This document shows, one piece after another, positions 51,683-60,222 of a stretch of DNA of 64,000 bases. The position numbers were made by a program, and so were the translations under genes. Each line of letters begins with the position of its first letter. The stretch's first letter is position 1. The notes beneath the pieces are model-generated. The model was not told the origin of the DNA and did not search any database. It saw only the letters and a list, made by a program, of their open reading frames with translations. Origin of the DNA: Burkholderiaceae bacterium (lineage in GTDB: Bacteria; Pseudomonadota; Gammaproteobacteria; Burkholderiales; Burkholderiaceae); NCBI GenBank assembly GCA_947472645.1, contig CANJBQ010000006.1, positions 1 through 64,000 on the forward strand, read 5' to 3'.

Positions 51683-53946
51683 CTAAACCACAACTGGAAT
51701 TTGGTCGATCAATACCAAGACTTGAATCTCGCCAAAAGGTTTCTGGCTCTGCTGAATACATGCACCATTTTAATGCTCCTGGGATGTTGTATGGGAAAAT
51801 ATTTCGCAGCACAGTAGCTCATGGAAAAATCATACAGATTCACACTGAGGCAGCAGCAGCATATCCAGGCGTACACTTAGTTGTTACAGGTGAAGATATT
51901 CAAAAAGTAATTCCTAGCCCCTACTATGGTCCAGCTTTTCTTGACCAACCCATCTTGGCGCTAGAAAAAGTACACTTCATCGGAGAACCTGTAGCCGTTG
52001 TCCTATCTCATGACCCTCACATTGCAGAAGCGGCTTGTCAACTCATTGAAGCCGAGTACGAAGAGTTAAATGCTGTTTTTGATGAAATGGAAGCACTTAC
52101 ATCTAGCGCTATCGTGCATGATGAACTACGACCCTCCGGAACATTTCCGGATCTAAAACATTTAATTGGTCGCAAAAATACCAATATTGCTTTAGATTTT
52201 CATCTCAAGTACGGCAATACTGATGATGCTTTTGCAAAAGCTGGTCGTGTGTTTGAACATACTTTTAAAACCCAACAAGCAATGCATACCCCTTTAGAGC
52301 CAATGGTTTCAATTGCAGTACCTGGCGATCAATTAATCACGATTCATAGTGCAACACAAATGCCTTCTTTTGTAAGGCTAGAAATTGCACGTCTGCTTGG
52401 TTGGCATGAAAACCAAGTAAGGGTTAAAAGTGCTCATTTAGGAGGTGGTTATGGCGCCAAAGTCTATATCAAAGTTGAAGCCCTTGTTACTGCCTTAGCT
52501 CTTATTACAAAAGTTCCCGTCAAAATCTCCTTAACCATGGAAGAACAGTTTTATACCATCAGTAAACATGCGACAACCTTCAAAATGAAAAGTGCTGTCG
52601 ATGATTCGGGGCGGATTATTGCAAGAGACTGCAAGGTATATTGGAATGGCGGCGCTTATGCAGATATCGGTCCACGCGTAGCTCAAAAATCTGGATTTAC
52701 TGCGGCAGGTCCTTACGATATTAATAATGTTTCCATCGACTCTTTTGAAATCTATACCAATCGACCGCCAGCAGGTGCTCTAAGAGGGTTTGGTATTCCA
52801 CAACTAGTATGGGCTTATGAGTGCCATACAGATATGCTCGCCCATGAATTAAAAATGGACCCTATAAAGTTTCGTCAATTAAATTTGTTACGAAACGGTG
52901 CAAAGCAAGCCACAGGTACAGTGATTACTCATATGGAATCAGACCTTGTACTAGATACTTTGGCGAAAAAAATGAATTGGGATCAAAGCTTTGATCGAGG
53001 TTCAGGAACAATTCGCAAAGGCAGAGGAGTTGCGATTGGCTTTAAAGCCTCAGTCTCTCCAACAACATCAACAGCACTTGTTACTATTCACGGTGATGGC
53101 AGTTGTCAATTGTCAATGAGTACTGTTGATATGGGGCAAGGTTCAGATACTGGTATGGCACAAATTGCAGCGCATACCTTAGGGATACCAACAGAATCGA
53201 TTAAAGTCATCCGACCTGATACTGATATCACTCCTTATGATATGGGCACACTTGGATCACGCTCCACTTTTCATATGGGAAATGCAGTCAAGCTTGCCGC
53301 ACAAGATGTTTTGGACAAGTTAAAAGTTATGGTGAAAAAAGCTGGTTTAGATGAATCGATACAACATCTACCAAGTGTTATTTTACAAAAAACCTATGGT
53401 ATGCAAGCTGGAACTGTAGTTGGTTTTGGTAGCTACAAACCAACCTATGCCCCTACTGATCCTGCTACTGGAGCATCTACTAACGTCACTCCTTTTTGGA
53501 TGGTTGGTGCTAGTGGTGTCGAAGTAGAGGTTGATACCGAAACTGGTCATGTCCGTATAACGAATTTGATTAACGTGGCTGATGCAGGTGAGTTAATCAA
53601 TCCTAAGATTGCATCTACTCAAGTGTCAGGAGCTGCGATTATGCAATGTGGCTTTACCTTTACAGAAGAAATGCTGTTTGATGAAGGTCAACTCACCAAT
53701 GCATCCTTTGCTGATTATAAAATTCCAGGGATTCATGACGTCAATTTCTCAATGGAAAATATTTGCGTAACAGCGTCGCACAAGGAAGGTCCATATGGCG
53801 CAAAAGGTATTGGAGAAACAGGTACTTTTGGGGTTTCCCCCGCGGTATCTAACGCCATATTTGATGCAGTTGGTGTGCGCATTACCAGCCTACCCATCAC
53901 TCCAGAAAAAGTTTTTCAAGCATTGCTAGAAAAAAGTAAAGGCTAA
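51679..53946 (+). CDS. Molybdopterin-binding large subunit of second xanthine-dehydrogenase-family hydroxylase
   Basis: 755 residues. SIPRLESRQKVSGSAEYMHHF opens the family's first domain (motif shown in part), HLGGGYGAKVYIKVE is the cofactor loop, NRPPAGALRGFGIPQ the active-site loop, and KGIGETGTFGVSPA carries the catalytic Glu. The ALRGFGxPQ loop is of the kind found in hydroxybenzoyl-CoA reductase and nicotinate/xanthine dehydrogenase relatives rather than CO dehydrogenase. Substrate unknown; an aldehyde dehydrogenase and an amidase downstream hint at an N-containing ring. Confidence 0.88.
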   Translation: MTKPQLEFGRSIPRLESRQKVSGSAEYMHHFNAPGMLYGKIFRSTVAHGKIIQIHTEAAAAYPGVHLVVTGEDIQKVIPSPYYGPAFLDQPILALEKVHFIGEPVAVVLSHDPHIAEAACQLIEAEYEELNAVFDEMEALTSSAIVHDELRPSGTFPDLKHLIGRKNTNIALDFHLKYGNTDDAFAKAGRVFEHTFKTQQAMHTPLEPMVSIAVPGDQLITIHSATQMPSFVRLEIARLLGWHENQVRVKSAHLGGGYGAKVYIKVEALVTALALITKVPVKISLTMEEQFYTISKHATTFKMKSAVDDSGRIIARDCKVYWNGGAYADIGPRVAQKSGFTAAGPYDINNVSIDSFEIYTNRPPAGALRGFGIPQLVWAYECHTDMLAHELKMDPIKFRQLNLLRNGAKQATGTVITHMESDLVLDTLAKKMNWDQSFDRGSGTIRKGRGVAIGFKASVSPTTSTALVTIHGDGSCQLSMSTVDMGQGSDTGMAQIAAHTLGIPTESIKVIRPDTDITPYDMGTLGSRSTFHMGNAVKLAAQDVLDKLKVMVKKAGLDESIQHLPSVILQKTYGMQAGTVVGFGSYKPTYAPTDPATGASTNVTPFWMVGASGVEVEVDTETGHVRITNLINVADAGELINPKIASTQVSGAAIMQCGFTFTEEMLFDEGQLTNASFADYKIPGIHDVNFSMENICVTASHKEGPYGAKGIGETGTFGVSPAVSNAIFDAVGVRITSLPITPEKVFQALLEKSKG

Positions 53947-53951
53947 TTTTT

Positions 53952-54434
53952 ATGACAACCAGCAAAATTATTTCTTTCCATCTCAATGGTAATCCCGTAA
54001 CTATTGAGGTAGAAAATCATTTAAATACCGTTGAACTATTAAACCAGTTTCAATTAAAAGGGGCTCGCGAAAGTTGTGGCCAAGGACTGTGCGGTGCATG
54101 CACTATTTTGGTTGATGAGCTTGCCGTTTCAGGATGCTTAACCCCCGCTGTCATGCTTGATGGTAAGTCAGTTAAAACGGTTGAAAGTCTTAGCGCAATC
54201 AATGAAAAACTACACCCGATTCAAGAAGCATTTATCGAGCAAGGCGCTTTTCAGTGTGGCTTTTGTACGCCGGGTTTTATTATGATGACAAAACATCTTT
54301 TAGATTTAAATCCGCATCCTACCGATGAAGAAATACGTGACTTTTTTGCTGGAAATCTATGTCGTTGCGGCACCTATCCTGAAATCATTGCCGCGGTTCA
54401 TCAAGCAGCTCAAATACTATCCCATTCTTCTTAA
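53952..54434 (+). CDS. [2Fe-2S] subunit of second xanthine-dehydrogenase-family hydroxylase
   Basis: 160 residues with ligands at the same positions as the first copy: Cys42, 47, 50, 62 (CGQGLCGAC) and Cys102, 105, 137, 139 (CGFCTPG, CRCGTY). It follows the Mo subunit by five bases, unlike the S-before-L order of the first system. The aldehyde dehydrogenase gene begins seven bases later. Confidence 0.92.
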   Translation: MTTSKIISFHLNGNPVTIEVENHLNTVELLNQFQLKGARESCGQGLCGACTILVDELAVSGCLTPAVMLDGKSVKTVESLSAINEKLHPIQEAFIEQGAFQCGFCTPGFIMMTKHLLDLNPHPTDEEIRDFFAGNLCRCGTYPEIIAAVHQAAQILSHSS

Positions 54435-54441
54435 GGTTTTT

Positions 54442-55920
54442 ATGCAAACATATGATCTTTTCATTGGGGGCAAATCTACCGCTCCATTATCCGGCAACTA
54501 TTTTGATAGTTTCAATCCATTTACTGGAGAGGTATGGGCCAAAGTCGCTCAGGGCAATGCTCAAGATGTAAATGCCGCAGTTCAGGTTGCGCATCAAGCT
54601 TTTTCTGAAGGGGCTTGGGCTAATTTGACGGCTACGCAACGTGGTTTACTGCTTCACAAACTAGGAGACCTTGTTCAGCGTGATGCTAGGGAGCTAGCAA
54701 CGATTGAAGTAAAAGACAACGGAAAACTTTTTGCTGAGATGTTTGGGCAATTAAATTACATTCCTCAATGGTTTTATTATTACGGCGGGCTGGCCGATAA
54801 AATTGAAGGTGCGGTCATACCTCTTGATAAAAAAGGTTTCTTTAGCTTTACTCGTAAAGAAGCTCTTGGCGTTGTTGCTGTCATCACGCCATGGAACTCC
54901 CCTCTCATGCTGACAGCTTGGAAAATTGCTCCTGCTTTAGCTGCTGGATGTACTGTTGTCATCAAGCCCTCAGAGTTTACTTCGGCTTCACTGCTGCATT
55001 TTGTGAAGCTTTTCGAAGAAGCTGGGTTTCCTCCTGGTGTCGTTAATGTGGTTACTGGCTTTGGTAAGGATGTAGGTACTCCGTTAGTAGAGCATCCATT
55101 GGTGAGAAAAATTACATTCACAGGATCTGATACCACTGGAAAACTCATTAACCAACAAGCAGCAGCCCATTTAAAACATATTAGCCTTGAACTTGGTGGT
55201 AAGTCTCCAAATATTATTTTTTCAGATGCGAATATTGCAGATGCTGTGAACGGTGCTGTAGCTGGTATTTTTGCAGCAACTGGGCAAACTTGTATTGCTG
55301 GATCACGCCTACTCGTCCAAGATTCTATTTATGATGAGGTAATTGAAAAATTAGTTGCCCTTGCTAAAACCGCAAAAATGGGTGACCCAATGAGTAGCGA
55401 TACGCAAATTGGTCCCGTTACAACACGTCCACAATATGAAAAAGTATTAAGCTATATTGATATCGCTAAAAATGAAGGTGCCAAGTTGCTAATGGGAGGG
55501 AGTGCAGCCACTCGTCCTGAGTGTGGAAACGGTTGGTTTGTGGAGCCGACTATTTTTGGTCAAGTAGATAACAAAATGCGAATCGCGCAAGAGGAAGTTT
55601 TTGGTCCCGTCCTCTCCATTATTCGTTTTAAGGATGAAGATGAAGCTGTAAAGATTGCCAACGATACTAAATTTGGATTAGGTGCAGGTGTATGGACTAG
55701 TGATATTAGTCGTGCTTTTAGAATGTCTGAAAAAATCAAATCGGGAACCGTTTGGGTCAATACCTACCGTGCCGTTAGTTTTATGGCGCCATTTGGAGGT
55801 TTTAAAGATTCCGGTTTAGGGCGAGAAAATGGCATTGAAGCCATTCATGCTTATCTACAGACGAAATGTGTTTGGATTAATACTGGGGCCCCTAGCGCTA
55901 ATCCATTTACAATGCGCTAA
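54442..55920 (+). CDS. NAD(P)-dependent aldehyde dehydrogenase
   Basis: 492 residues from the ATG at 54442, with AAGG five bases upstream; the frame is open 39 codons further into the 2Fe-2S gene, but that part is not homologous. Catalytic Cys284 in GQTCIAGS, general base Glu250 in LELGGKSP, Asn152 in TPWNSP, and nucleotide loop FTGSDTTGK. Oxidises an aldehyde to the acid, presumably in the pathway of the adjacent molybdenum hydroxylase. Confidence 0.92.
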   Translation: MQTYDLFIGGKSTAPLSGNYFDSFNPFTGEVWAKVAQGNAQDVNAAVQVAHQAFSEGAWANLTATQRGLLLHKLGDLVQRDARELATIEVKDNGKLFAEMFGQLNYIPQWFYYYGGLADKIEGAVIPLDKKGFFSFTRKEALGVVAVITPWNSPLMLTAWKIAPALAAGCTVVIKPSEFTSASLLHFVKLFEEAGFPPGVVNVVTGFGKDVGTPLVEHPLVRKITFTGSDTTGKLINQQAAAHLKHISLELGGKSPNIIFSDANIADAVNGAVAGIFAATGQTCIAGSRLLVQDSIYDEVIEKLVALAKTAKMGDPMSSDTQIGPVTTRPQYEKVLSYIDIAKNEGAKLLMGGSAATRPECGNGWFVEPTIFGQVDNKMRIAQEEVFGPVLSIIRFKDEDEAVKIANDTKFGLGAGVWTSDISRAFRMSEKIKSGTVWVNTYRAVSFMAPFGGFKDSGLGRENGIEAIHAYLQTKCVWINTGAPSANPFTMR

Positions 55921-55947
55921 ATGACTATTCAGTACAAATTTCAGTGA
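55921..55947 (+). CDS. Possible 8-codon relay ORF between aldehyde dehydrogenase and amidase genes
   Basis: ATG at 55921 follows the aldehyde dehydrogenase TAA with no gap and opens eight codons (MTIQYKFQ) ending in a TGA that overlaps the amidase GTG start as GTGA. It could relay ribosomes to the amidase. A real frameshift joining it to the amidase is an alternative reading. Confidence 0.25.
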   Translation: MTIQYKFQ

Positions 55948-57251
55948 TCACACTTCCCGCTCGTCTCACCGAATTACAAGCTATGATTCAGCAAGGCTTG
56001 GTAGATCCTATTGCCGCACTTCATCATCAATATGCTCAGATTAGTGTCTTGGACGAAAAGTTTCATGCCGTCGTAAAAACTTTTCCGCCAAATGTTGGCC
56101 AAAAAGGCCCCTTATTAGGTGTTGGTTTTGCACATAAAGACCTATTTAATCTGCGTGATCGAGAACCTGGCTTTGGCCATCACGCTGGCATTGAAAATAC
56201 CTCAACGACCATGGCTGAAGTGATTCAGCAATTAGAGCAGGCTGGGGCATCACATCTCGCCGCTCTAGTGATGGCGCCTTATGCGTGTGGTGCAACTTCT
56301 CAAAACCCTAACTTTCCAAGAAGCATCAATCCACTCAACGAAATTTATGCGGTTGGAGGTTCATCCAGTGGAAGTGCAATAGCCGTAGCTTCCAAAATGT
56401 CCTATGTTTCTCTCGGAAGTGATACTACGGGTTCCGTACGAATACCGTCAGCTACTTGCGGTATTACCGGACTCAAGACCACTGCTGGACTAATTAGTCT
56501 TAAAGGTGTTAACCCACTGTCAAAATCCTTAGACACCATCGGTATCTTAGGAAGATATGCAAAAGACATGCAAGTAATATTAGAAATTATTGCAAGCCAC
56601 CCTTTGGATAAACCTATTCAGTCTCCCCGGATCAGTTCGTGGCTACCTAAAAACATGATTGATCCATTAGTATCTTCAAGCATTGAACAATTTCTACTGA
56701 GTTTTAAATCTATTAAGCCCATAGATTTGACTGAATTTAAGGCTCTATGTGATGCTACAAATATAGTAATGGCATATGAAATTAGTACTCAATACGCCAA
56801 AGAAATTGCTTCAGAAAATCCACCAAAAGGTCTTAAATCTGTTGGAAAAATTGCCCAATCAATCTCTCTTGCTCAATATGAGCAAGTCATTCACTCTCGT
56901 CAACAACAATCCGAATCATTTATCGAAAAATATCTATCAACATCTGATATTTTGCTGATACCCTGCCTTGGTCAATCACTGCCAAACTGGGGATCAGTCG
57001 AAATCGGTCACCCTGACTTTTCTAGAGAGGCTTACTTGAGCTTATTTCAGTTTATGGGGTTTGTTAACCTCCTAGGCCTACCTTCTATCAGCTTTCCAAT
57101 TGGAGATGATTCACGAGGGCGCCCAGTGAGTATTCAAGCTATTGCTCGCCCTCTTCAAGAGAAGACATTGCTAGATTTTGCCCATCAAATGGAACAACAA
57201 TTATTTGATGGAAATTGCTATATCGATCAATTCCATCACGATAGATCTTGA
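55944..57251 (+). CDS. Amidase-signature-family amidohydrolase
   Basis: 435 residues, GTG start. Catalytic Ser-cisSer-Lys triad: Lys in VGFAHKDLF, cis-Ser in GGSSSGSAIAVAS, and nucleophile Ser in SDTTGSVRIPSATCG. Hydrolyses a carboxamide to acid and ammonia. Weaker similarity in the C-terminal half than in the signature region is normal for the family. Together with the upstream hydroxylase and aldehyde dehydrogenase it may degrade an amide or N-heterocyclic compound. Substrate unknown. Confidence 0.88.
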   Translation: MITLPARLTELQAMIQQGLVDPIAALHHQYAQISVLDEKFHAVVKTFPPNVGQKGPLLGVGFAHKDLFNLRDREPGFGHHAGIENTSTTMAEVIQQLEQAGASHLAALVMAPYACGATSQNPNFPRSINPLNEIYAVGGSSSGSAIAVASKMSYVSLGSDTTGSVRIPSATCGITGLKTTAGLISLKGVNPLSKSLDTIGILGRYAKDMQVILEIIASHPLDKPIQSPRISSWLPKNMIDPLVSSSIEQFLLSFKSIKPIDLTEFKALCDATNIVMAYEISTQYAKEIASENPPKGLKSVGKIAQSISLAQYEQVIHSRQQQSESFIEKYLSTSDILLIPCLGQSLPNWGSVEIGHPDFSREAYLSLFQFMGFVNLLGLPSISFPIGDDSRGRPVSIQAIARPLQEKTLLDFAHQMEQQLFDGNCYIDQFHHDRS

Positions 57252-57308
57252 GGCTTTAAAATAGCTAAATACTATATTCAATAAATATCAACATAAAGGA
57301 CATACCTC

Positions 57309-58082
57309 GTGGGCACAATTAATTACACAAAAAACAAACATATCGCATATATTGAAGTTTCAGATCCTGAAAAATACAATGCCATGAGTCTATCTATGTG
57401 GATTGAGCTTAAAAAAGCGATCGATGATATTGATGCTGACAAAAATATTCGTGTTTGCATCATGCGCGGTAATGGTGAAAAAGCCTTTGTTTCAGGTGCC
57501 AACATCTCTGAATTTGAAACTCAACGTGGCTCAAAAGAAACCTCTGATCGTTATAACATTGCTGTTGAAGAAGCTCAACTTAGCTTATCTGACTGCCGAG
57601 TTCCTGTCATTGCAGCCATCAGCGGTATTTGCTATGGCGGTGGTCTTGGTCTAGCTCTTTCCTGTGATATGCGCTATGCCAGCCCTAACTCGAAGTTTAG
57701 AATGCCTGCAGGAAGGCTTGGTCTAGGTTACGGCTACCGTAATATGCAACAATTTTTAGCCAATCTCGGACCTATCTTTACTTCTGAAGCATTTTTCTCA
57801 GCCAATGTCTACCCAGCTGTTGATGCTGAAAAAATGGGAATAATTAACTCTGTAAAAGATGATGTATTTGGCTATACTCAGGCGCTTGCTGAACAAATAG
57901 CATCGAATGCTCCACTAACCATTCAAGCAGCTAAACGAGCAATGCGCAGCATCATTCAGGGTGATACCTCTAACATTGATAGTATAAATGCGCAAATTAA
58001 CGCTTGTTTTGTGAGCAAAGATTATGCGGAAGGCAGAAAAGCCTTTGCTGAGAAGCGTCAACCAGATTTTAAGGGGGAATAA
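57309..58082 (+). CDS. Crotonase superfamily protein lacking both hydratase glutamates
   Basis: 257 residues with GTG start and good ribosome site (AAAGGA). Oxyanion loop KAFVSGANISEF and ICYGGGLGLALSCDMR are typical, but the two catalytic glutamates of enoyl-CoA hydratase are replaced by Gly114 and Ala134 (RMPAGRLG). It should thus be an isomerase, lyase or other crotonase-fold enzyme rather than a plain hydratase. First gene of the itaconate-like operon. Confidence 0.85.
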   Translation: MGTINYTKNKHIAYIEVSDPEKYNAMSLSMWIELKKAIDDIDADKNIRVCIMRGNGEKAFVSGANISEFETQRGSKETSDRYNIAVEEAQLSLSDCRVPVIAAISGICYGGGLGLALSCDMRYASPNSKFRMPAGRLGLGYGYRNMQQFLANLGPIFTSEAFFSANVYPAVDAEKMGIINSVKDDVFGYTQALAEQIASNAPLTIQAAKRAMRSIIQGDTSNIDSINAQINACFVSKDYAEGRKAFAEKRQPDFKGE

Positions 58083-58149
58083 GCCAACCCTGCAACAAAC
58101 CACTTAAAACGATAAAATAACTATCTTATAAAGAGCTATTTCTAAACTT

Positions 58150-59034
58150 ATGTCGAACTCAGCGCCAGCAACCCAAAGCATTACTGTTGAAGAAGTCAAC
58201 CATTTAAAAGAATGGATTGGTAAAACGGAAACGCTGCATGATGTGATTGGCTTATTTCCAGTCCAAGCTTTAGCGGCAACATTTAATCAAGTCCAGACTT
58301 ACAAAGATGGTGACGTTTTGCCTGAGTTATGGCATTGGCTCTATTTTTTACCCCACTCTCCTCTATCTGAGGTAGGGCCGGATGGACATCCCAAGCGTGG
58401 TGGTTTTTTACCACCAGTTCCGCTGCCTAGAAGAATGTGGGCGGGTAGTCGCCTAACTTGGCATCATCCATTAAAAATTGGTGACAAAATTACTCGTCAT
58501 TCAACGATTAAATCTGTTGAACATAAGAATGGAAGATCTTCTGGCGATCTGATATTTGTTACTGTCGTTCATGAAATCAGTAATGAAGTGGGCTTGGCAA
58601 TTTCTGAGGAGCATGACATCGTTTATCGTCCAGTGCCGACGGATAATGAAAAAGCTGCAACGCCAGTCATCATCGAAGAAACCCCCGATTGGAGCAAAGA
58701 AATTGTTCCTAATGAGGTCCTATTGTTTCGCTACTCAGCTCTAACATTTAATGGTCATCGGATTCACTACGATCGTAAGTACGTCAATGAGGTAGAAATC
58801 TATCCGGGGCTAATAGTTCACGGCCCAATGATCGCTACTTTATTAGTTGAACTTTTGCATGAAAAACTTCCACAAATGCGTCTGCGCTCTTATGAATTTA
58901 AAGCAATACGCCCTCTGTACGATATCCACTCGTTTGCAGTGAATGGCAAAGTCCTTGAAGACGGTAAGATTTCTCTTTGGACAAAAAACTATGAAGGCTT
59001 TGTCAGTATGAAAGCCACCGCAACCCTCGCTTAA
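58150..59034 (+). CDS. MaoC/FAS1-like double-hotdog dehydratase, probable itaconyl-CoA hydratase
   Basis: 294 residues, two hotdog domains. The N-terminal one (1-165) contains RMWAGSRLTWHHPLKIGDKI; the C-terminal one carries the active-site motif TFNGHRIHYD (Asn201, His203, His206). This is the architecture of itaconyl-CoA hydratase (RipB/Ich) and mesaconyl-C4-CoA hydratase. The neighbouring CoA-transferase and CitE-like lyase are the other two enzymes of itaconate breakdown, which favours (S)-citramalyl-CoA formation. A mesaconyl-CoA role is the alternative. Confidence 0.8.
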   Translation: MSNSAPATQSITVEEVNHLKEWIGKTETLHDVIGLFPVQALAATFNQVQTYKDGDVLPELWHWLYFLPHSPLSEVGPDGHPKRGGFLPPVPLPRRMWAGSRLTWHHPLKIGDKITRHSTIKSVEHKNGRSSGDLIFVTVVHEISNEVGLAISEEHDIVYRPVPTDNEKAATPVIIEETPDWSKEIVPNEVLLFRYSALTFNGHRIHYDRKYVNEVEIYPGLIVHGPMIATLLVELLHEKLPQMRLRSYEFKAIRPLYDIHSFAVNGKVLEDGKISLWTKNYEGFVSMKATATLA

Positions 59035-59050
59035 ATTAGAAAAGTATTTT

Positions 59051-60217
59051 ATGCACAATATCCCAACACCAGATCAATATCAAGAAATCCGCGAAGCTTT
59101 ACGCGACCTTAGCTCCAACTTTGATTCTCACTATTGGCAAAAAGTTGACGAAGCTCGGGGTTACCCAGAAGCCTTTGTTGATGCTTTAACAAAAGCAGGT
59201 TGGTTGGCTGCATTAATTCCAGCAGAGTACGGTGGATCTGGTCTAGGACTTGCCGAAGCTTCCGTGATTATGGAAGAGATTAACTTTGGTGGCGGTAACT
59301 CAGGAGCTTGTCACGGCCAAATGTATAACATGGGCACTCTACTTCGCCACGGATCCGATGCGCAAAAGAAATTTTATCTTCCTAAAATTGCCTCTGGCGA
59401 ACTCCGCTTACAGTCGATGGCAGTTACTGAACCAACTACAGGTACAGATACTACGAAGCTAAAAACTACCGCGGTAAAAAAAGGTGATCGCTATGTAGTG
59501 AATGGTCAAAAAGTATGGATCTCTAGAATCCAGCACTCTGACTTAATGATTCTATTGGCAAGAACAACACCCCTTGCTGAGGTAAAGAAAAAATCAGAAG
59601 GCATGTCGATCTTTATCGTCAACCTGAAAGATGCTATTGGACATGGTATGACCATCTCTCCAATCCTCAATATGGTGAATCATGAAACTAATGAAGTATT
59701 CTTCGACAACCTTGAAATTCCTGCTGAAAACTTGATTGGTGAAGAAGGCCAAGGCTTCAAGTATATTCTTGATGGTCTCAATGCAGAAAGAGTTCTCATT
59801 GGCGCAGAATGTTTAGGTGATGCTTACTGGTTTATTAATAAAGCACGCCATTACGCCAATGACCGTATTGTTTTTGACCGCCCTATCGGTAAAAACCAAG
59901 GTGTACAGTTCCCAATTGCTGAAGCATATATTGAAACAGAAGCAGCTAACCTAATGCGTTTTCGGGCATGTGATTTGTTCGATCAACACCTTCCCTGTGG
60001 TGCCGAAGCAAATATGACTAAATATTTAGCAGCTAAAGCATCTTGGGAAGCAGCGAATACATGCATCCAAACCTTTGGCGGGTTTGGCTTTGCTTGCGAA
60101 TATGATGTAGAACGTAAATTCAGAGAAACTAGGCTCTATCAGGTTGCTCCAATCTCAACGAACTTAATTCTTTCCTATGTTGCTGAGCATCTATTAGATC
60201 TTCCAAGATCCTTTTAA
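59051..60217 (+). CDS. Acyl-CoA dehydrogenase family protein with atypical catalytic region
   Basis: 388 residues. FAD and substrate motifs are present (QSMAVTEPTTGTDTT, KVWISRIQHSD, GFGFACEYDVERKFRETRL). The usual C-terminal catalytic Glu of YEGTSEI is replaced by Pro367 in LYQVAPISTN. Glu246 in GLNAERVLIGAE lies where isovaleryl-CoA and long-chain enzymes have their base, and could serve. Similar proteins sit beside itaconate genes in Pseudomonas (from memory). Possible role: (methyl)succinyl-CoA or related branched dicarboxyl-CoA oxidation. Confidence 0.85.
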   Translation: MHNIPTPDQYQEIREALRDLSSNFDSHYWQKVDEARGYPEAFVDALTKAGWLAALIPAEYGGSGLGLAEASVIMEEINFGGGNSGACHGQMYNMGTLLRHGSDAQKKFYLPKIASGELRLQSMAVTEPTTGTDTTKLKTTAVKKGDRYVVNGQKVWISRIQHSDLMILLARTTPLAEVKKKSEGMSIFIVNLKDAIGHGMTISPILNMVNHETNEVFFDNLEIPAENLIGEEGQGFKYILDGLNAERVLIGAECLGDAYWFINKARHYANDRIVFDRPIGKNQGVQFPIAEAYIETEAANLMRFRACDLFDQHLPCGAEANMTKYLAAKASWEAANTCIQTFGGFGFACEYDVERKFRETRLYQVAPISTNLILSYVAEHLLDLPRSF

Positions 60218-60222
60218 TTCAA

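Noticed and set aside
54325..54441. N-terminal extension of the aldehyde dehydrogenase overlapping the 2Fe-2S gene
   Set aside because: The overlap is out of frame with a conserved 2Fe-2S gene, and the ATG at 54442 has AAGG and begins at the family's normal N-terminus.
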